DNA of 20,965 nucleotides. Origin: Planctomycetota bacterium. Its GTDB lineage: Bacteria > Planctomycetota > Planctomycetia > Pirellulales > Pirellulaceae. Positions within the stretch are counted from its first letter, which is position 1; each line of letters opens with the position of its first letter. Location: the NCBI GenBank assembly GCA_024277285.1, contig JAJRVM010000293.1, positions 1 to 20,965 on the forward strand, given 5' to 3'. Below, in pieces: positions 1-7,335 of this stretch. The notes beneath the pieces were generated by a model. The model did not search any database. It worked only from the letters and a program-made list of their open reading frames with translations, and was not told the DNA's origin. The translations under genes and the position numbers were made by a program.

Positions 1-93
1 GAACCGGTAGCAGAAGAACCGGTAGCAGAAGAACCTGATACGGAAGAACCGCCGCAAGATGAGGAGCCTCAATCTGGCGACGAGGCGAAGTAG
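1..93 (+). CDS. 3' end of an upstream gene with acidic repeat tail (possibly rpoC)
   Basis: Frame 1 is open from the first base to a TAG at 91-93 and gives 30 residues. The tail is rich in Glu, Pro and Asp. It begins with two identical copies of EPVAE (bases 1-15 and 16-30, identical in DNA), followed by a degenerate third copy at 31-45. No conserved domain is visible, so the product cannot be identified from this fragment. In the classical str arrangement the gene just before rpsL is rpoC (RNA polymerase beta-prime), so a C-terminal extension of that subunit is the most likely identity. That rests on gene order alone. Confidence 0.6.
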   Translation, partial: EPVAEEPVAEEPDTEEPPQDEEPQSGDEAK

Positions 94-227
94 TGGCCCG
101 AGCCGGTTGCGATACGTCGAAGGCCTGGAGTTTGGGTGGCAGGGAGTTGGGTGTGGTCGGAAGCATCGGGGCCAATAACGAGCCCGATGGCGCATGTAAT
201 CGCGTTGGCAAGATCGGCTCGGACGCC

Positions 228-255
228 TTGACAAGGACCGGCAAAACGATAACCT
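228..255 (+). promoter_or_regulatory. Possible sigma70-type promoter before rpsL
   Basis: TTGACA (228-233) matches the -35 consensus exactly. A TAACCT hexamer follows after a 16-nt spacer (250-255) and matches the -10 consensus at only three positions. A second TTGACA at 424-429 has no acceptable -10. The first is the better candidate for driving rpsL-rpsG, but the weak -10 keeps this tentative. Confidence 0.3.
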
Positions 256-378
256 GAGTAGTTCGTCAAATAGAAATGAGTTCGCTCAGCGGCCGCAAGG
301 CCCGAGCTGGCTTTGGCGCAGCACGGTCGCCGTATGACGATGGGTGATGACGGGACGGACATCCCGTTCACGCGCCCG

Positions 379-404
379 CTGTTTATGCCAGTCTGTATAA
401 ACAG
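379..404 (+). promoter_or_regulatory. Inverted repeat in rpsL leader
   Basis: CTGTTTAT (379-386) and ATAAACAG (397-404) are perfect reverse complements separated by 10 nt. No run of T follows, so this is unlikely to be a terminator. It could be an operator or an mRNA leader hairpin. Confidence 0.4.
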
Positions 405-435
405 TGCTTAAATTAGGAAAGTGTTGACAGCGGCC

Positions 436-449
436 CTGCTGCAAAGCAG
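436..449 (+). promoter_or_regulatory. Small GNRA-loop hairpin in rpsL leader
   Basis: CTGCT (436-440), a GCAA loop (441-444) and AGCAG (445-449) form a 5-bp stem closed by a GNRA-type tetraloop, about 50 nt upstream of the rpsL start. Such a structure could be a protein-binding or stability element in the messenger. Its function is not known from the sequence. Confidence 0.3.
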
Positions 450-497
450 TAGCGGCGGCGTGTGACAGTTACAGCACCGATAGAGTGTGAGACACGA

Positions 498-866
498 ATG
501 CCCACGATCAATCAGTTGGTACGAAAGCGGCGCAAGCAAAAGCGCAAGTTCACCAAGGCGCCGGTCTTGGATCGATGCCCGCAAAAGCAGGGGGTCTGCT
601 TGCAGGTCCGCACGATGACACCGAAGAAGCCGAATTCGGCGTTGCGGAAGATTACCCGCGTACGCCTTTCCAACGGCAAAGAAGTTACCGTTTACATTCC
701 GGGTGAAGGCCACAACCTGCAGGAGCACTCGATTGTGCTGGTCCGTGGTGGTCGAGTTCGAGACTTGCCGGGCGTTCGGTACCAGGTCGTGCGTGGTTCG
801 CTCGACGCACTTGGGGTCGAGGGTCGCAAGCAATCGCGCAGCCGCTATGGGGCGAAGAAGTCCTAG
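498..866 (+). CDS. rpsL: Small subunit ribosomal protein uS12
   Basis: The 122-residue product is a normal-length S12, the decoding-centre protein of the 30S subunit. It starts [10 protein letters not shown] and carries the signature [11 protein letters not shown] (residues 41-51) and the loop [12 protein letters not shown] (84-95). I chose the ATG at 498 because it gives the conserved MPTINQ start; an in-frame ATG at 462 would add 12 atypical residues. Lys43 of the streptomycin-interacting region is present. The position equivalent to Lys88 (mature Lys87) is Arg, and the neighbouring Asp89 is kept. rpsG follows after a 68-nt spacer, as in other str operons. Identification is certain. Confidence 0.98.
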   Translation: MPTINQLVRKRRKQKRKFTKAPVLDRCPQKQGVCLQVRTMTPKKPNSALRKITRVRLSNGKEVTVYIPGEGHNLQEHSIVLVRGGRVRDLPGVRYQVVRGSLDALGVEGRKQSRSRYGAKKS

Positions 867-934
867 GGTAGCGAACATAAGTAGCGTTATTGGGTTGGTA
901 TAGCTAGAGAGCATTTGTTGAGATAGCGAGTATT

Positions 935-1405
935 ATGGGTCGTATCACTTCCAGCCGCGCGCAGTTGAAACCCGATCCGGTGTACAATTCCGTGCTGGCC
1001 AGCAAGTTCGTGAATTCCCTAATGTGGGACGGCAAGAAATCGACGGCGCTGCGAGTCTTTTACGACGCGTTGGAAGTACTACGCAAGCGCGTTCCGGACC
1101 AGGAGCCGATTGACGTGTTCACGCAGGCAGTAGAGAACGTCAAGCCGCATATCGAAGTCCGCTCGAAGCGTGTCGGTGGCGCTGCGTATCAGGTGCCGAT
1201 GCAAGTGAGTCGGGGTCGTCAGCAATCGTTGGCATTTCGCTGGTTGTTGATGGCGGTTCGCGAGAAGAAGGGGCGTCCCACGCACCTGAAATTGGCGGAT
1301 GAACTGTTCGCTGCCTTCAAGAAAGAGGGTGCTGCGATTACCCGTCGCGAGAATGTGCACCGCATGGCTGACGCCAATAAAGCGTTTGCGCACTTTGCCT
1401 GGTAG
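935..1405 (+). CDS. rpsG: Small subunit ribosomal protein uS7
   Basis: S7 (156 residues, the usual bacterial length) nucleates assembly of the 30S head and lines the mRNA exit near the E site. Visible family features are the basic N-terminus, [16 protein letters not shown] (residues 23-38), the segment [13 protein letters not shown] (80-92) followed by an Arg-rich stretch, and [17 protein letters not shown] at the C-terminus. The ATG at 935 gives the standard start. In E. coli S7 is the translational autoregulator of the str operon through a structure between rpsL and rpsG. The 68-nt spacer here is short and I see no clear counterpart. An intrinsic terminator lies just downstream. Confidence 0.98.
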   Translation: MGRITSSRAQLKPDPVYNSVLASKFVNSLMWDGKKSTALRVFYDALEVLRKRVPDQEPIDVFTQAVENVKPHIEVRSKRVGGAAYQVPMQVSRGRQQSLAFRWLLMAVREKKGRPTHLKLADELFAAFKKEGAAITRRENVHRMADANKAFAHFAW

Positions 1406-1425
1406 TCGCTCAACGAAAATATACG

Positions 1426-1463
1426 CGCCGCGCCTACCGAAGTTTCGGCGCGGCGTTTCTTTT
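1426..1463 (+). terminator. Intrinsic terminator after rpsG
   Basis: A perfect 9-bp GC-only stem (1426-1434 with 1447-1455) encloses a 12-nt loop and is followed at once by TTTCTTTT (1456-1463). This is a textbook Rho-independent terminator, 20 nt after the rpsG stop and 51 nt before the EF-G-family start. It should end or reduce transcription between the two genes. Confidence 0.85.
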
Positions 1464-1514
1464 GCGCGGCGCCCAGATATGACGCCTGGTGGCAAGTGAA
1501 GTGAGATTGGCACG

Positions 1515-3602
1515 ATGGCACGCAAGATCGAAGACATCCGCAATATCGGGATCATCGCCCATATTGACGCTGGAAAAACGACCGTCACGGAACAGATGCT
1601 GTACCAAAGCGGCACCAAGCACCGCGTGGGGCGCGTCGATCAAGGCACCACGGAGACCGACAGCGATCAAGAGGAGCAGGAACGGGGCATCACGATCTAC
1701 TCGGCCTGCGTGACCTTCGATTGGGGGGATCATCACCTCAACTTGCTCGACACGCCGGGACATGTCGATTTCACGGCGGAAGTGGAGCGATGCTTACGCG
1801 TGCTCGACGGCGCCGTGGTCATCTTCAGCGCGCGCGAGGGCGTCGAGGCGCAAAGTGAGACCGTTTGGCGTCAGGCCGACCGGTACCAAGTGCCGAGAAT
1901 CGCGTTTATCAACAAAATGGATCGCGAAGGAGCCAGCTTCGAGGCAACGCTCAAGGAAATGGAATCCCGCTTGGGAGCTAAGCCGGTCGTCCTTTCGCTG
2001 CCGGTCGGAGAGGGACCGCCGCATGTCAAGAATCCATTCCGCGGCACCATCGACCTAGTCGAAATGGAGATGCTCGAGTTCACGTCGGCCGACAAGGGGG
2101 CATCGGTCAACCGCACCGCCATCCCCGAAGAGTGGCTCGCAGACGCACACGCCTGGCGTGAAGAAATGCTTGAAACGCTCTATTCGTACAGCAACGAGCT
2201 AATCGAACTGGCCATGTCCGAGGAGCCGATCCCGGCGGCACTGATCCGGCGAGTCGTGCGGGACGCCACCCTGCACATGTATATCCAGCCGGTACTCTGT
2301 GGCTCGGCCCTGCACGGGATCGGCGTCCAGCCTGTCCTGGACGCGGTTGGCTACTACCTCCCCAGTCCGCTCGATCGCCCGCCCGTCGAAGGCATAAATC
2401 CCAAGGAGCCCGAAAAAACCTTGCGCCGCAGGCCCGACGAGGCGGAACCGTTTTGCGGCCTGGTATTCAAAATACTGCCAGCAAGGACAGGCGACCTTTA
2501 CTGGGTCCGAGTCTACTCCGGCATGCTCAAAGCCAACTCGCGACTCTGGAATCCGCAACGGGAAAAAAAAGAAAACGTATCGCAACTATGGCAAATCCAC
2601 GCCACAAAGAAAGATCGCGACGGGCAAATCGACCACGTCTCGACCGGCGATATCGTGGGCGTCATTGGGCCACGACACTCCATTACGGGTGATACGCTGT
2701 GCGATTCGCGGCACATGATTCAGCTCCCCTCGATCGAGTTCGCCGAAACCGTACTGTCGATGGCAATCGAACCGGAAAGTGCGGCGGAACGCAAGAAGTT
2801 GGCCGCGACTTTGGAAATGCTCAAACGCCAAGACCCTACTTTCCATGCGATCGAAAACGAAGAGACGGGCCAGACGTTGATTAGCGGGATGGGCGAATTG
2901 CACTTAGAGGTGATCAAACACCGCCTGCTCCAGGAGTTCAACCTAGACGTCAAGGTGCACCAGCCACGCGTGAGTTACCGCGAGACGATCGAGCACTCCG
3001 CGACGGCAATCGGCGAATGCCATCGCCAACTGGGTGGCAAGCAGCTATTTGCCAAGCTGGCAATGTCGATTGAACCCGCCCCCGATTCCAAACAGACTCA
3101 GGTCTTGAATTTCTGCTCACCCGACGAGGTGCCACCCGAACTGGCTGCGGCGGCGGTCGAGGAACTGCAGCTCTGCTCAAAAGGGGGTGGGCCGATCGGC
3201 AGTTTCCCGCTCACCGGCCTGAAGGTGACTGTGACCGGAGGCGAAACGCACGCCGAAAACTCGGATGAAACGGCATTTCGCATCGCCTCGGTCGATGCGT
3301 TCGAGAAAAGCTTGCGGGCGGGCGGCCCGGTCCTGCTCGAGCCCATCATGAAGCTCGACATTGCGACTCCGGAGGATTACCTGGGTGACATCGTCGGCGA
3401 TCTACAGCAGCGCCGTGCCCTGATTTGCTCGACCCAGACCCGCAGCACCGACGTGTTGATTGAAGCGCACGCACCGTTACGCGAGCTGTTTGGTTATGCC
3501 AACGCGATCCGCAGCCTCAGCCAGGGGCGTGCCAGCTGCTCCATGGAGCCGCTGGAGTATGGCCCCGCCCCTCCCGAGGTGGTCGAACAGTACGGTATAT
3601 AA
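1515..3602 (+). CDS. EF-G family translational GTPase (paralogue)
   Basis: The 695-residue product has the full EF-G plan: P-loop AHIDAGKT (15-22), switch I ending RGITI (57-61), DTPGH (79-83), NKMD (133-136), GSAL (263-266), domain II (about 310-400), domain III with SGMGELHLEV (457-466), domain IV (about 485-610) and domain V with GYANAIRSLSQGRA (660-673). It should bind GTP and act on the ribosome in translocation or recycling. Domain IV loop 1, normally SGGRGQYG in canonical EF-G, reads LGGKQLFA (506-513), while the His in the second tip loop is retained (His579 in ETHAENSD). This suggests a paralogue rather than the housekeeping factor. Planctomycetes, spirochaetes and some deltaproteobacteria are known to carry such lineages (spdEFG1/2); which one this is cannot be settled here. 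No tuf follows it. Confidence 0.9.
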   Translation: MARKIEDIRNIGIIAHIDAGKTTVTEQMLYQSGTKHRVGRVDQGTTETDSDQEEQERGITIYSACVTFDWGDHHLNLLDTPGHVDFTAEVERCLRVLDGAVVIFSAREGVEAQSETVWRQADRYQVPRIAFINKMDREGASFEATLKEMESRLGAKPVVLSLPVGEGPPHVKNPFRGTIDLVEMEMLEFTSADKGASVNRTAIPEEWLADAHAWREEMLETLYSYSNELIELAMSEEPIPAALIRRVVRDATLHMYIQPVLCGSALHGIGVQPVLDAVGYYLPSPLDRPPVEGINPKEPEKTLRRRPDEAEPFCGLVFKILPARTGDLYWVRVYSGMLKANSRLWNPQREKKENVSQLWQIHATKKDRDGQIDHVSTGDIVGVIGPRHSITGDTLCDSRHMIQLPSIEFAETVLSMAIEPESAAERKKLAATLEMLKRQDPTFHAIENEETGQTLISGMGELHLEVIKHRLLQEFNLDVKVHQPRVSYRETIEHSATAIGECHRQLGGKQLFAKLAMSIEPAPDSKQTQVLNFCSPDEVPPELAAAAVEELQLCSKGGGPIGSFPLTGLKVTVTGGETHAENSDETAFRIASVDAFEKSLRAGGPVLLEPIMKLDIATPEDYLGDIVGDLQQRRALICSTQTRSTDVLIEAHAPLRELFGYANAIRSLSQGRASCSMEPLEYGPAPPEVVEQYGI

Positions 3603-3696
3603 AAGCGGACAGCTCACCTCGACCATGTTCGAGGCGTGCCGCTGCGCCGGTCACCGCGACTCTCACGTTCGTAGTTCCCTCTCACTTTCCAGACAT

Positions 3697-3728
3697 CGTC
3701 AAAAACGGTGCGCGTCAAAAACGGTGCG
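3697..3728 (+). repeat. Perfect 16-bp tandem duplication
   Basis: The unit CGTCAAAAACGGTGCG occurs twice head to tail (3697-3712 and 3713-3728) without mismatch. It lies about 90 nt upstream of the rpsJ promoter in non-coding DNA. Confidence 0.95.
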
Positions 3729-3820
3729 TATTGTAGCGATTGGAGGGGCGTTACATCGGTTCTGCCGGTCGGTGAATCGAAGATCATGAAAAAAACTCGC
3801 CCACAATCGTTTTCCGGGTG

Positions 3821-3849
3821 TTGACGCAATTCGCCGCGCTCTCTAAACT
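3821..3849 (+). promoter_or_regulatory. Sigma70-type promoter for the S10 cluster
   Basis: TTGACG (3821-3826, five of six consensus bases), a 17-nt spacer and TAAACT (3844-3849, four of six) make a good housekeeping promoter. Transcription would start near 3856, giving an rpsJ leader of about 110 nt. It fits the start of an S10-type operon after the separately terminated str genes. Confidence 0.6.
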
Positions 3850-3966
3850 CGGTGGTTTGCTCGTCATAGCTATGTGACGAGAAGGTATTTGGCAAATCGG
3901 ACGGTGGTGTCTGAGTCTCGCCAGCGGCGAGGCAAACAGCACGGTACTCCTGTGGGAGAAAGCGGC

Positions 3967-4290
3967 GTGGCAGGTCAGCACGAAGTCATTCGAATTCGGA
4001 TGGAAGCTTATGATCACGGGATCCTGGACCAGAGTGCCCAGGACATCGTCGACACCGCCAAGCGGACCCATTCGGAGGTCCACGGTCCGATTCCACTACC
4101 GACCCGCATTGAGCGGTACACGGTTCTTTCCGGCCCGCATGTCGACAAGAAAGCACGCCAGCAGTTCGAGATTCGAACGCACAAGCGGCTGATAGATATT
4201 GTCCAGGCAACGGCAAAGACGATTGAGGCACTGAATAAGCTCAGTCTGCCGGCAGGCGTGGACATTAAAATTAAGGCATCTTCGCGGTAG
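3967..4290 (+). CDS. rpsJ: Small subunit ribosomal protein uS10
   Basis: S10 of the 30S head, also known as NusE for its part in antitermination. The 107-residue product shows [16 protein letters not shown] (residues 8-23), [12 protein letters not shown] and the loop [23 protein letters not shown] chose the GTG at 3967 over the upstream in-frame start at 3874. It gives the family's usual length and has a GGGAGA Shine-Dalgarno site (3954-3959) 7 nt upstream; the extra 31 residues match nothing in S10. It is the first gene after the 3821 promoter and so heads the S10 cluster. Confidence 0.95.
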   Translation: MAGQHEVIRIRMEAYDHGILDQSAQDIVDTAKRTHSEVHGPIPLPTRIERYTVLSGPHVDKKARQQFEIRTHKRLIDIVQATAKTIEALNKLSLPAGVDIKIKASSR

Positions 4291-4342
4291 TATTTTTCTC
4301 GCGTTGTACGGATTCCTCAGTTAGTAGATTGTTCTATGAGAC

Positions 4343-4414
4343 GGAAGCCGTGCGGGTAATGCGTGACCGGTCGCAAGGAGAGGTTTCCTGTGGCTAGGTT
4401 CTCGGCTTCCCGCA
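4343..4414 (+). promoter_or_regulatory. Long-range helix in rplC leader
   Basis: GGAAGCCG (4343-4350) and CGGCTTCC (4403-4410) are perfectly complementary across 52 nt. The adjoining TGCGGG (4351-4356) can instead pair with CCCGCA (4409-4414), and the two pairings share bases 4409-4410 and exclude each other. This occupies most of the 151-nt spacer between rpsJ and rplC, which suggests a regulatory mRNA leader such as a ribosomal-protein binding site. Function is inferred. Confidence 0.4.
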
Positions 4415-4441
4415 GGTGTTAGATCACAAAGGTGTAGACCC

Positions 4442-5164
4442 ATGGTAAAGGGACTGCTCGGCCGAAAGGTCGGGATGACACAGGTATATAGCGAATCAGG
4501 GGAAGCGATTCCCGTGACTGTGATCGAAGCAGGTCCGTGCCATGTGCTTCAGTTACGTACTGAGGACCGCGATGGTTACGAGGCGGTACAACTGGGTTTC
4601 GTTGACAAGAAGCGACCTCAGATTGATCGCAGCCGGTCTCGTCAGAGCCAGTCGCGACGCAGTGAGCGTGGTCATGTCACGTCCAAGCTAAACAGCAAGC
4701 GAGCCAGTCGCCGTGTGCAGGCTGGCGTCGAGTTGCTGGCGAAGCCGGAATGCGAGCCAAAGCGATTCGTTCGCGAGTTGCGTGGCAGTGCGGAAGGGCT
4801 TGAAGTTGGCCAGGAGGTCACTGTCGGGCAGTTGGCAGACATTACGGCGGTCGATGTGACGGGAATCAGCAAGGGTCGTGGATTTGCTGGCGTAATGAAG
4901 CGTCACAATTTCTCTGGCCAGCGTGCTTCGCACGGCGTCAAGAAAGTTCACCGACACGCGGGTGGAACGGGCATGAGTGCTTCGCCTAGCCGTGTGTTTA
5001 AAGGCAAGCGGATGGCAGGCCAGTACGGCAACGCCCGTATAACGGTCCGCAACTTGAAGGTACATGGTGTTGATGAGGCGAATAATCTGTTGTTGATCAA
5101 CGGTGCGGTCCCAGGGCCCAACGGTGGTTGGCTGGTTATTCGTGAGACGAACAAAGTAGGATAG
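4442..5164 (+). CDS. rplC: Large subunit ribosomal protein uL3 with basic insertion
   Basis: L3 is an early 50S assembly protein whose loop reaches towards the peptidyl-transferase centre. MVKGLLGRKVGMTQVY opens the protein. The GISKGRGFAGVMKRHNFSG segment (141-159) and SPSRVFKGKRMAGQYG (181-196) are typical. At 240 residues it is about 30 longer than the E. coli protein. The excess is a basic, Ser/Arg-rich insertion at about residues 60-100, before the conserved CEPKRFVRE. The ATG at 4442 gives the standard start. The insertion may contact rRNA; that is inference. The gene is read through from rpsJ and precedes rplD by 57 nt. Confidence 0.96.
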   Translation: MVKGLLGRKVGMTQVYSESGEAIPVTVIEAGPCHVLQLRTEDRDGYEAVQLGFVDKKRPQIDRSRSRQSQSRRSERGHVTSKLNSKRASRRVQAGVELLAKPECEPKRFVRELRGSAEGLEVGQEVTVGQLADITAVDVTGISKGRGFAGVMKRHNFSGQRASHGVKKVHRHAGGTGMSASPSRVFKGKRMAGQYGNARITVRNLKVHGVDEANNLLLINGAVPGPNGGWLVIRETNKVG

Positions 5165-5221
5165 CGCAGGCTCGGTCGCGGAATCGTGACGCGAGCCGTT
5201 TTTCGTATTGGTCGGTGGAAT

Positions 5222-5851
5222 ATGACAACATTGCCTGTTTTTGATCGCACTGGTGCAGAGGTTGGGTCGTACGAAATTGACCCGGCGGCGCTGGCTCCTC
5301 GCATCAACAAGCAGTTGTTGCATGACGTGGTGGTCATGTACCAAGCGAATCGCCGTCAGGGTTCGGCACGCACCAAATCGCGTGCTGAGGTCGCCGGCTC
5401 AACCAAGAAAATGTATCGCCAAAAGGGGACGGGGAACGCACGTGCCGGTTCCCGACGGTCGAATGTACGTCGCGGCGGTGGCCATACGTTCGCCAAACGC
5501 CCTCGCGATTACAGTTACCGGCTACCGCGTAAAGCGGTGCGCGCCGCCACGCGCATGGCGATCGCATCGAAGATTGTTGACCAGCAGATTGTCGTGATCG
5601 ACGATTTGACGTTCGAGGCCCCGCGAACTCGCGAAATGGCGTCGATCCTCAAATCGCTCGGGCTTGGCGGAGTGAGCACGCTGGTAGCGACAGCTTCGAT
5701 TGACTTGAATGTATATAAGAGTGCACGAAACATTCCTCGTGTTTCCGTGTCGCCGGTTTCGGATTTGAACGCGTTGTCTGTTTTGACACCGCGTCGGATG
5801 CTGGTAACCAAGGCGGCGCTCGACACGATCAAAGAGCACGCAACGGCATAA
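5222..5851 (+). CDS. rplD: Large subunit ribosomal protein uL4
   Basis: L4 (209 residues) binds 23S rRNA, and its extended loop lines the peptide exit tunnel. The tunnel loop is visible as KMYRQKGTGNARAGSRRSN (about residues 62-80), followed by RRGGGHTFAKRPRDYSY. The ATG at 5222 gives the family-like start MTTLPVFDRTG with GGTGG just upstream. An earlier in-frame start at 5186 would add 12 unmatched residues. In E. coli L4 represses the S10 operon at both transcription and translation; whether it does here is unknown, but structured leaders lie before rplC and rplB. It sits between rplC and rplW as usual. Confidence 0.95.
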   Translation: MTTLPVFDRTGAEVGSYEIDPAALAPRINKQLLHDVVVMYQANRRQGSARTKSRAEVAGSTKKMYRQKGTGNARAGSRRSNVRRGGGHTFAKRPRDYSYRLPRKAVRAATRMAIASKIVDQQIVVIDDLTFEAPRTREMASILKSLGLGGVSTLVATASIDLNVYKSARNIPRVSVSPVSDLNALSVLTPRRMLVTKAALDTIKEHATA

Positions 5852-5907
5852 CGAGTCCGACGGTTAAACGCTCGGTGGCGAGTGTTTTGTGATAGGGAAA
5901 CGATGAG

Positions 5908-6237
5908 ATGGCTCAAGTGAAGACATCCAAAAAAGCGAAACGCGAAAAGAAGATCCAACTGCTTCCGCACCAGGTGGTCCTGCGCCCCTTAGTGACGGAA
6001 AAAGGGATGCATCGGGCCACGCGTTACAATCAATATGCATTTGAAGTCAATCCATTGGCTGAGAAACCCGATATTCGCGAGGCCGTTGAGTCGCTTTTCA
6101 ACGTGAAGGTGGTGAAGGTATGCACGCAAAACCGCAAGGGCAAGCCGCGTCGCTATCGCTTTACCTACGGTCGAACGAAGAATTGGAAGAAGGCAATCGT
6201 CACGCTTGATGCGGAGCACCGAATCGACTTCTTTTAA
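5908..6237 (+). CDS. rplW: Large subunit ribosomal protein uL23
   Basis: L23 sits at the tunnel exit and is the docking site for trigger factor and SRP. The 109-residue product has VVLRPLVTEKGMHRATRYNQYAFEV (residues 23-47), then EKPDIREAVESLFNVKVVKV (52-71), and the basic loop around NRKGKPRRYRFTYGRTKNWKKA. A lysine-rich N-terminal extension of about 20 residues precedes the core. The ATG at 5908 is used; the nearby ATG at 5903 is out of frame. GGGAA at 5895-5899 is the likely ribosome site. An unusually long 214-nt spacer separates it from rplB. Confidence 0.95.
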   Translation: MAQVKTSKKAKREKKIQLLPHQVVLRPLVTEKGMHRATRYNQYAFEVNPLAEKPDIREAVESLFNVKVVKVCTQNRKGKPRRYRFTYGRTKNWKKAIVTLDAEHRIDFF

Positions 6238-6451
6238 GTCGCTTCGACGTTTCGCGTTGGCCGCCATTGCACGTTTGCTGTGACAACCGGCATCCGCCAA
6301 ATTTTGGCGGCAACGGGAGTTGCTCTCTTGAGCGACGCCCAAGAGAGGCGTCGTGGCTGGCCGACATGAAGGCTCGCCCAGGCGACATACCACGACGGCG
6401 ATATATTAAGACGACGACATATATTAAGACGACATAGTTGGAATTAGTGCC
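6238..6451 (+). promoter_or_regulatory. Structured spacer before rplB
   Basis: The spacer contains a 17-bp palindrome with 8-bp arms (6294-6301/6303-6310), a hairpin with a 7-bp stem and 7-nt loop (6333-6339/6347-6353), and a 15-bp direct repeat (6401-6415 and 6419-6433). There is no T run after either hairpin and only a weak Shine-Dalgarno before the ATG. Within a ribosomal-protein operon such a layout fits a translational control region, but its role is inferred. Confidence 0.45.
6401..6433 (+). repeat. 15-bp direct repeat, period 18
   Basis: ATATATTAAGACGAC occurs at 6401-6415 and again at 6419-6433, separated by GAC. The duplication is perfect, AT-rich compared with its surroundings, and ends 18 nt before the rplB start. 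Confidence 0.95.
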
Positions 6452-7309
6452 ATGGGCATTCGACAATACAAACCGACATCACCAGGCCGACGCGGCGCGA
6501 CGGTCAGTGACTTTGCCGATCTAACCAAAGGGGCGACACCGGAGAAGTCTCTGCTGCGGCCGCTCTGCAAGACCGGTGGGCGAAACAATCAGGGCAAGAT
6601 CACGGCGCGGCATCGTGGTGGCGGGCATAAACGCCGCTTCCGTGTCATCGATTTCCGCCGTACCAAGGACAGCGTCTCGGCGCGTGTTGCATCGATACAA
6701 TACGATCCAAATCGCAGCGCTCGCATTGCCTTGCTCCACTATGCGGACGGTGAAAAGCGTTACATTCTCGCTCCAGACGGGCTTAAGGTCGGCACCACGC
6801 TGGCTAGCGGTCCAGAGGCAGCACCGACGGTCGGCAATTGCTTGCCGTTGTATAAGGTGCCGCTCGGCACAGCCATCCACAACATAGAGCTGCTTCCTGG
6901 TCAAGGTGGTTGCTTGTGTCGCAGTGCGGGTACCAATGCGGTACTCGTCGCTCGCGAGGCCGATTGGGCACAGATTAATCTTCCGAGCGGCGAGATTCGA
7001 CGTCTGCCATCACGCTGCCGAGCAACGATCGGCAAGGTGGGCAATGCCGATCACATGGCGATCTGCTTGGGCAAGGCGGGGCGCAAACGTTGGATGGGCC
7101 GCCGACCGCACGTACGCGGCACGGCAATGAATCCGGTCGATCATCCGCACGGTGGTGGTGAAGGTCGGACCAAAGGTGGACGTCATCCCGTCAGTCCGAC
7201 GGGCAAGCCGGCCAAAGGCGGTTCAACTCGACAGCGTCGCAAGTCGTCGAACGCATCGATCGTTAGTCGCCGACGTTCGAGGCGATATGGTCAACTCCGT
7301 TTGAAGTAG
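6452..7309 (+). CDS. rplB: Large subunit ribosomal protein uL2
   Basis: L2 is a primary 23S rRNA-binding protein needed for subunit association and peptidyl transferase activity. The 285-residue product has [21 protein letters not shown] at the N-terminus, [20 protein letters not shown] (42-61), and [14 protein letters not shown] (226-239), which contains the His (His231) equivalent to the E. coli residue important for peptidyl transfer. The length is normal, with a slightly longer basic C-terminus ([13 protein letters not shown]). The ATG at 6452 gives the conserved start despite a poor Shine-Dalgarno. rpsS follows 26 nt later. Confidence 0.97.
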   Translation: MGIRQYKPTSPGRRGATVSDFADLTKGATPEKSLLRPLCKTGGRNNQGKITARHRGGGHKRRFRVIDFRRTKDSVSARVASIQYDPNRSARIALLHYADGEKRYILAPDGLKVGTTLASGPEAAPTVGNCLPLYKVPLGTAIHNIELLPGQGGCLCRSAGTNAVLVAREADWAQINLPSGEIRRLPSRCRATIGKVGNADHMAICLGKAGRKRWMGRRPHVRGTAMNPVDHPHGGGEGRTKGGRHPVSPTGKPAKGGSTRQRRKSSNASIVSRRRSRRYGQLRLK

Positions 7310-7335
7310 TTCCATTGGGGAAATAAGGGTCTGTT

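Larger units (their letters stand above)
94..497 (+). other. Leader and spacer before rpsL
   Basis: About 400 nt with no convincing gene. It holds a degenerate tandem repeat at 127-156 (two GGAGTT-type units, period 16), a hairpin at 350-367, a perfect 8-bp inverted repeat at 379-386/397-404, and a small hairpin with a GCAA loop at 436-449. A possible promoter lies at 228-255. Reverse-strand open frames here have no recognisable product. Confidence 0.6.
3603..3966 (+). other. Spacer between EF-G gene and rpsJ
   Basis: A 364-nt gap without a convincing gene. It contains a 6-bp hairpin (3617-3622/3629-3634) with no T run, a perfect 16-bp tandem duplication (3697-3728), the S10-operon promoter (3821-3849) and about 110 nt of predicted rpsJ leader. 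Confidence 0.7.

Noticed and set aside
424..452. TTGACA at 424 as rpsL promoter
   Set aside because: No acceptable -10 hexamer occurs 16-18 nt downstream; the region instead forms a small hairpin.
408..914. 168-codon reverse-strand open frame over rpsL
   Set aside because: It lies antisense to a certain ribosomal-protein gene, has no recognisable domain and no plausible ribosome site.
3617..3634. Hairpin after the EF-G gene as a terminator
   Set aside because: The stem is only 6 bp and no T run follows.
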